Below, one piece after another: positions 6,195 through 6,223 of a DNA stretch of 6,223 bases; the stretch's first letter is position 1, and every line of letters begins with the position of its first letter. The stretch spans positions 1 through 6,223 of the forward strand of contig OMVH01000246.1 of the NCBI GenBank assembly GCA_900314365.1. Reading direction: 5' to 3'. The DNA comes from an uncultured Prevotella sp. (GTDB lineage Bacteria > Bacteroidota > Bacteroidia > Bacteroidales > Bacteroidaceae). The notes below the pieces were generated by a model. The model had not been told where the DNA came from and ran no database searches. It saw only the letters and a program-made list of their open reading frames with translations. Both the position numbers and the translations under genes were made by a program.

Positions 6195-6212
6195 GCATCT
6201 CTGTCGAGATGC
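6195..6212 (-). repeat. Hairpin related in inverse orientation to the left 17-base repeat
   Basis: GCATCTC at 6195-6201 and GAGATGC at 6206-6212 form a perfect 7-base-pair stem with the loop TGTC. Read on the minus strand, this element is GCATCTCGACAGAGATGC. That matches the left-array unit GCATCTGACAGAG over its whole 13-base core with one inserted C. The window ends 11 bases later, so an array beyond the edge cannot be seen. Confidence 0.6.
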
Positions 6213-6223
6213 TCACGACCTCT

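Larger units (their letters stand above)
5724..6223. other. 500-base intergenic region without a credible gene
   Basis: No reading frame here has recognisable domains. The largest (5751-5996 on the minus strand, 81 codons) is low in credibility and would overlap the likely promoter zone of the downstream minus-strand gene. The first part (5724-6060) is AT-rich and must hold the promoter of that gene. It contains a T-rich tract at 5961-5971 next to a 7-base-pair hairpin. The last 160 bases are GC-richer and packed with inverted repeats, listed separately. No tRNA or rRNA signature is visible. Confidence 0.6.

Overview
The window looks like chromosomal DNA from a member of the Bacteroidales, plausibly Prevotellaceae. 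The main evidence is an exact Bacteroidetes-type promoter (TTTG, then TAnnTTTG 19 bases later) in front of the first large gene. The two regulator fragments at the left also resemble Bacteroidetes OmpR-type and AraC-type proteins, and the second large gene has an AT-rich leader without a Shine-Dalgarno sequence. The genus is an inference; no rRNA or marker gene is present.

Layout. Bases 1-257 are non-coding and repeat-rich: a hairpin, about four 17-base tandem units starting GCATCT, and a 20-base duplication. Bases 246-626 (+) carry a detached OmpR/PhoB-type DNA-binding domain whose receiver is missing. Bases 616-903 (-) carry the C-terminal HTH part of an AraC-type regulator that lacks its N-terminus. 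The two fragments face each other tail to tail and overlap by 11 bases, so this is a decayed regulatory region. A promoter at 935-965 drives an intact 832-residue SWIM-type SNF2 ATPase (1000-3498, +). Five bases after its stop, the convergent 739-residue gene (3504-5723, -) ends. That protein has an N-terminal plasmid pRiA4b ORF-3-like domain and a long C-terminal part of uncertain family. Bases 5724-6223 have no credible gene and end in a cluster of hairpins.

The two large genes are intact and convergent, so they do not form an operon, and nothing in the sequence shows that their products work together. The SNF2 protein is expected to be a cytoplasmic ATP-driven DNA translocase. The role of the pRiA4b-like protein is unknown. 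I see no convincing defence island, CRISPR array, transposase, integrase, tRNA or rRNA.

The most unusual feature is the repeat family. The unit GCATCTGACAGAG of the left array reappears on the opposite strand at the far right, as GCATCTcGACAGAG inside a perfect hairpin. The two intact genes are therefore bracketed by related intergenic repeats in opposite orientation.
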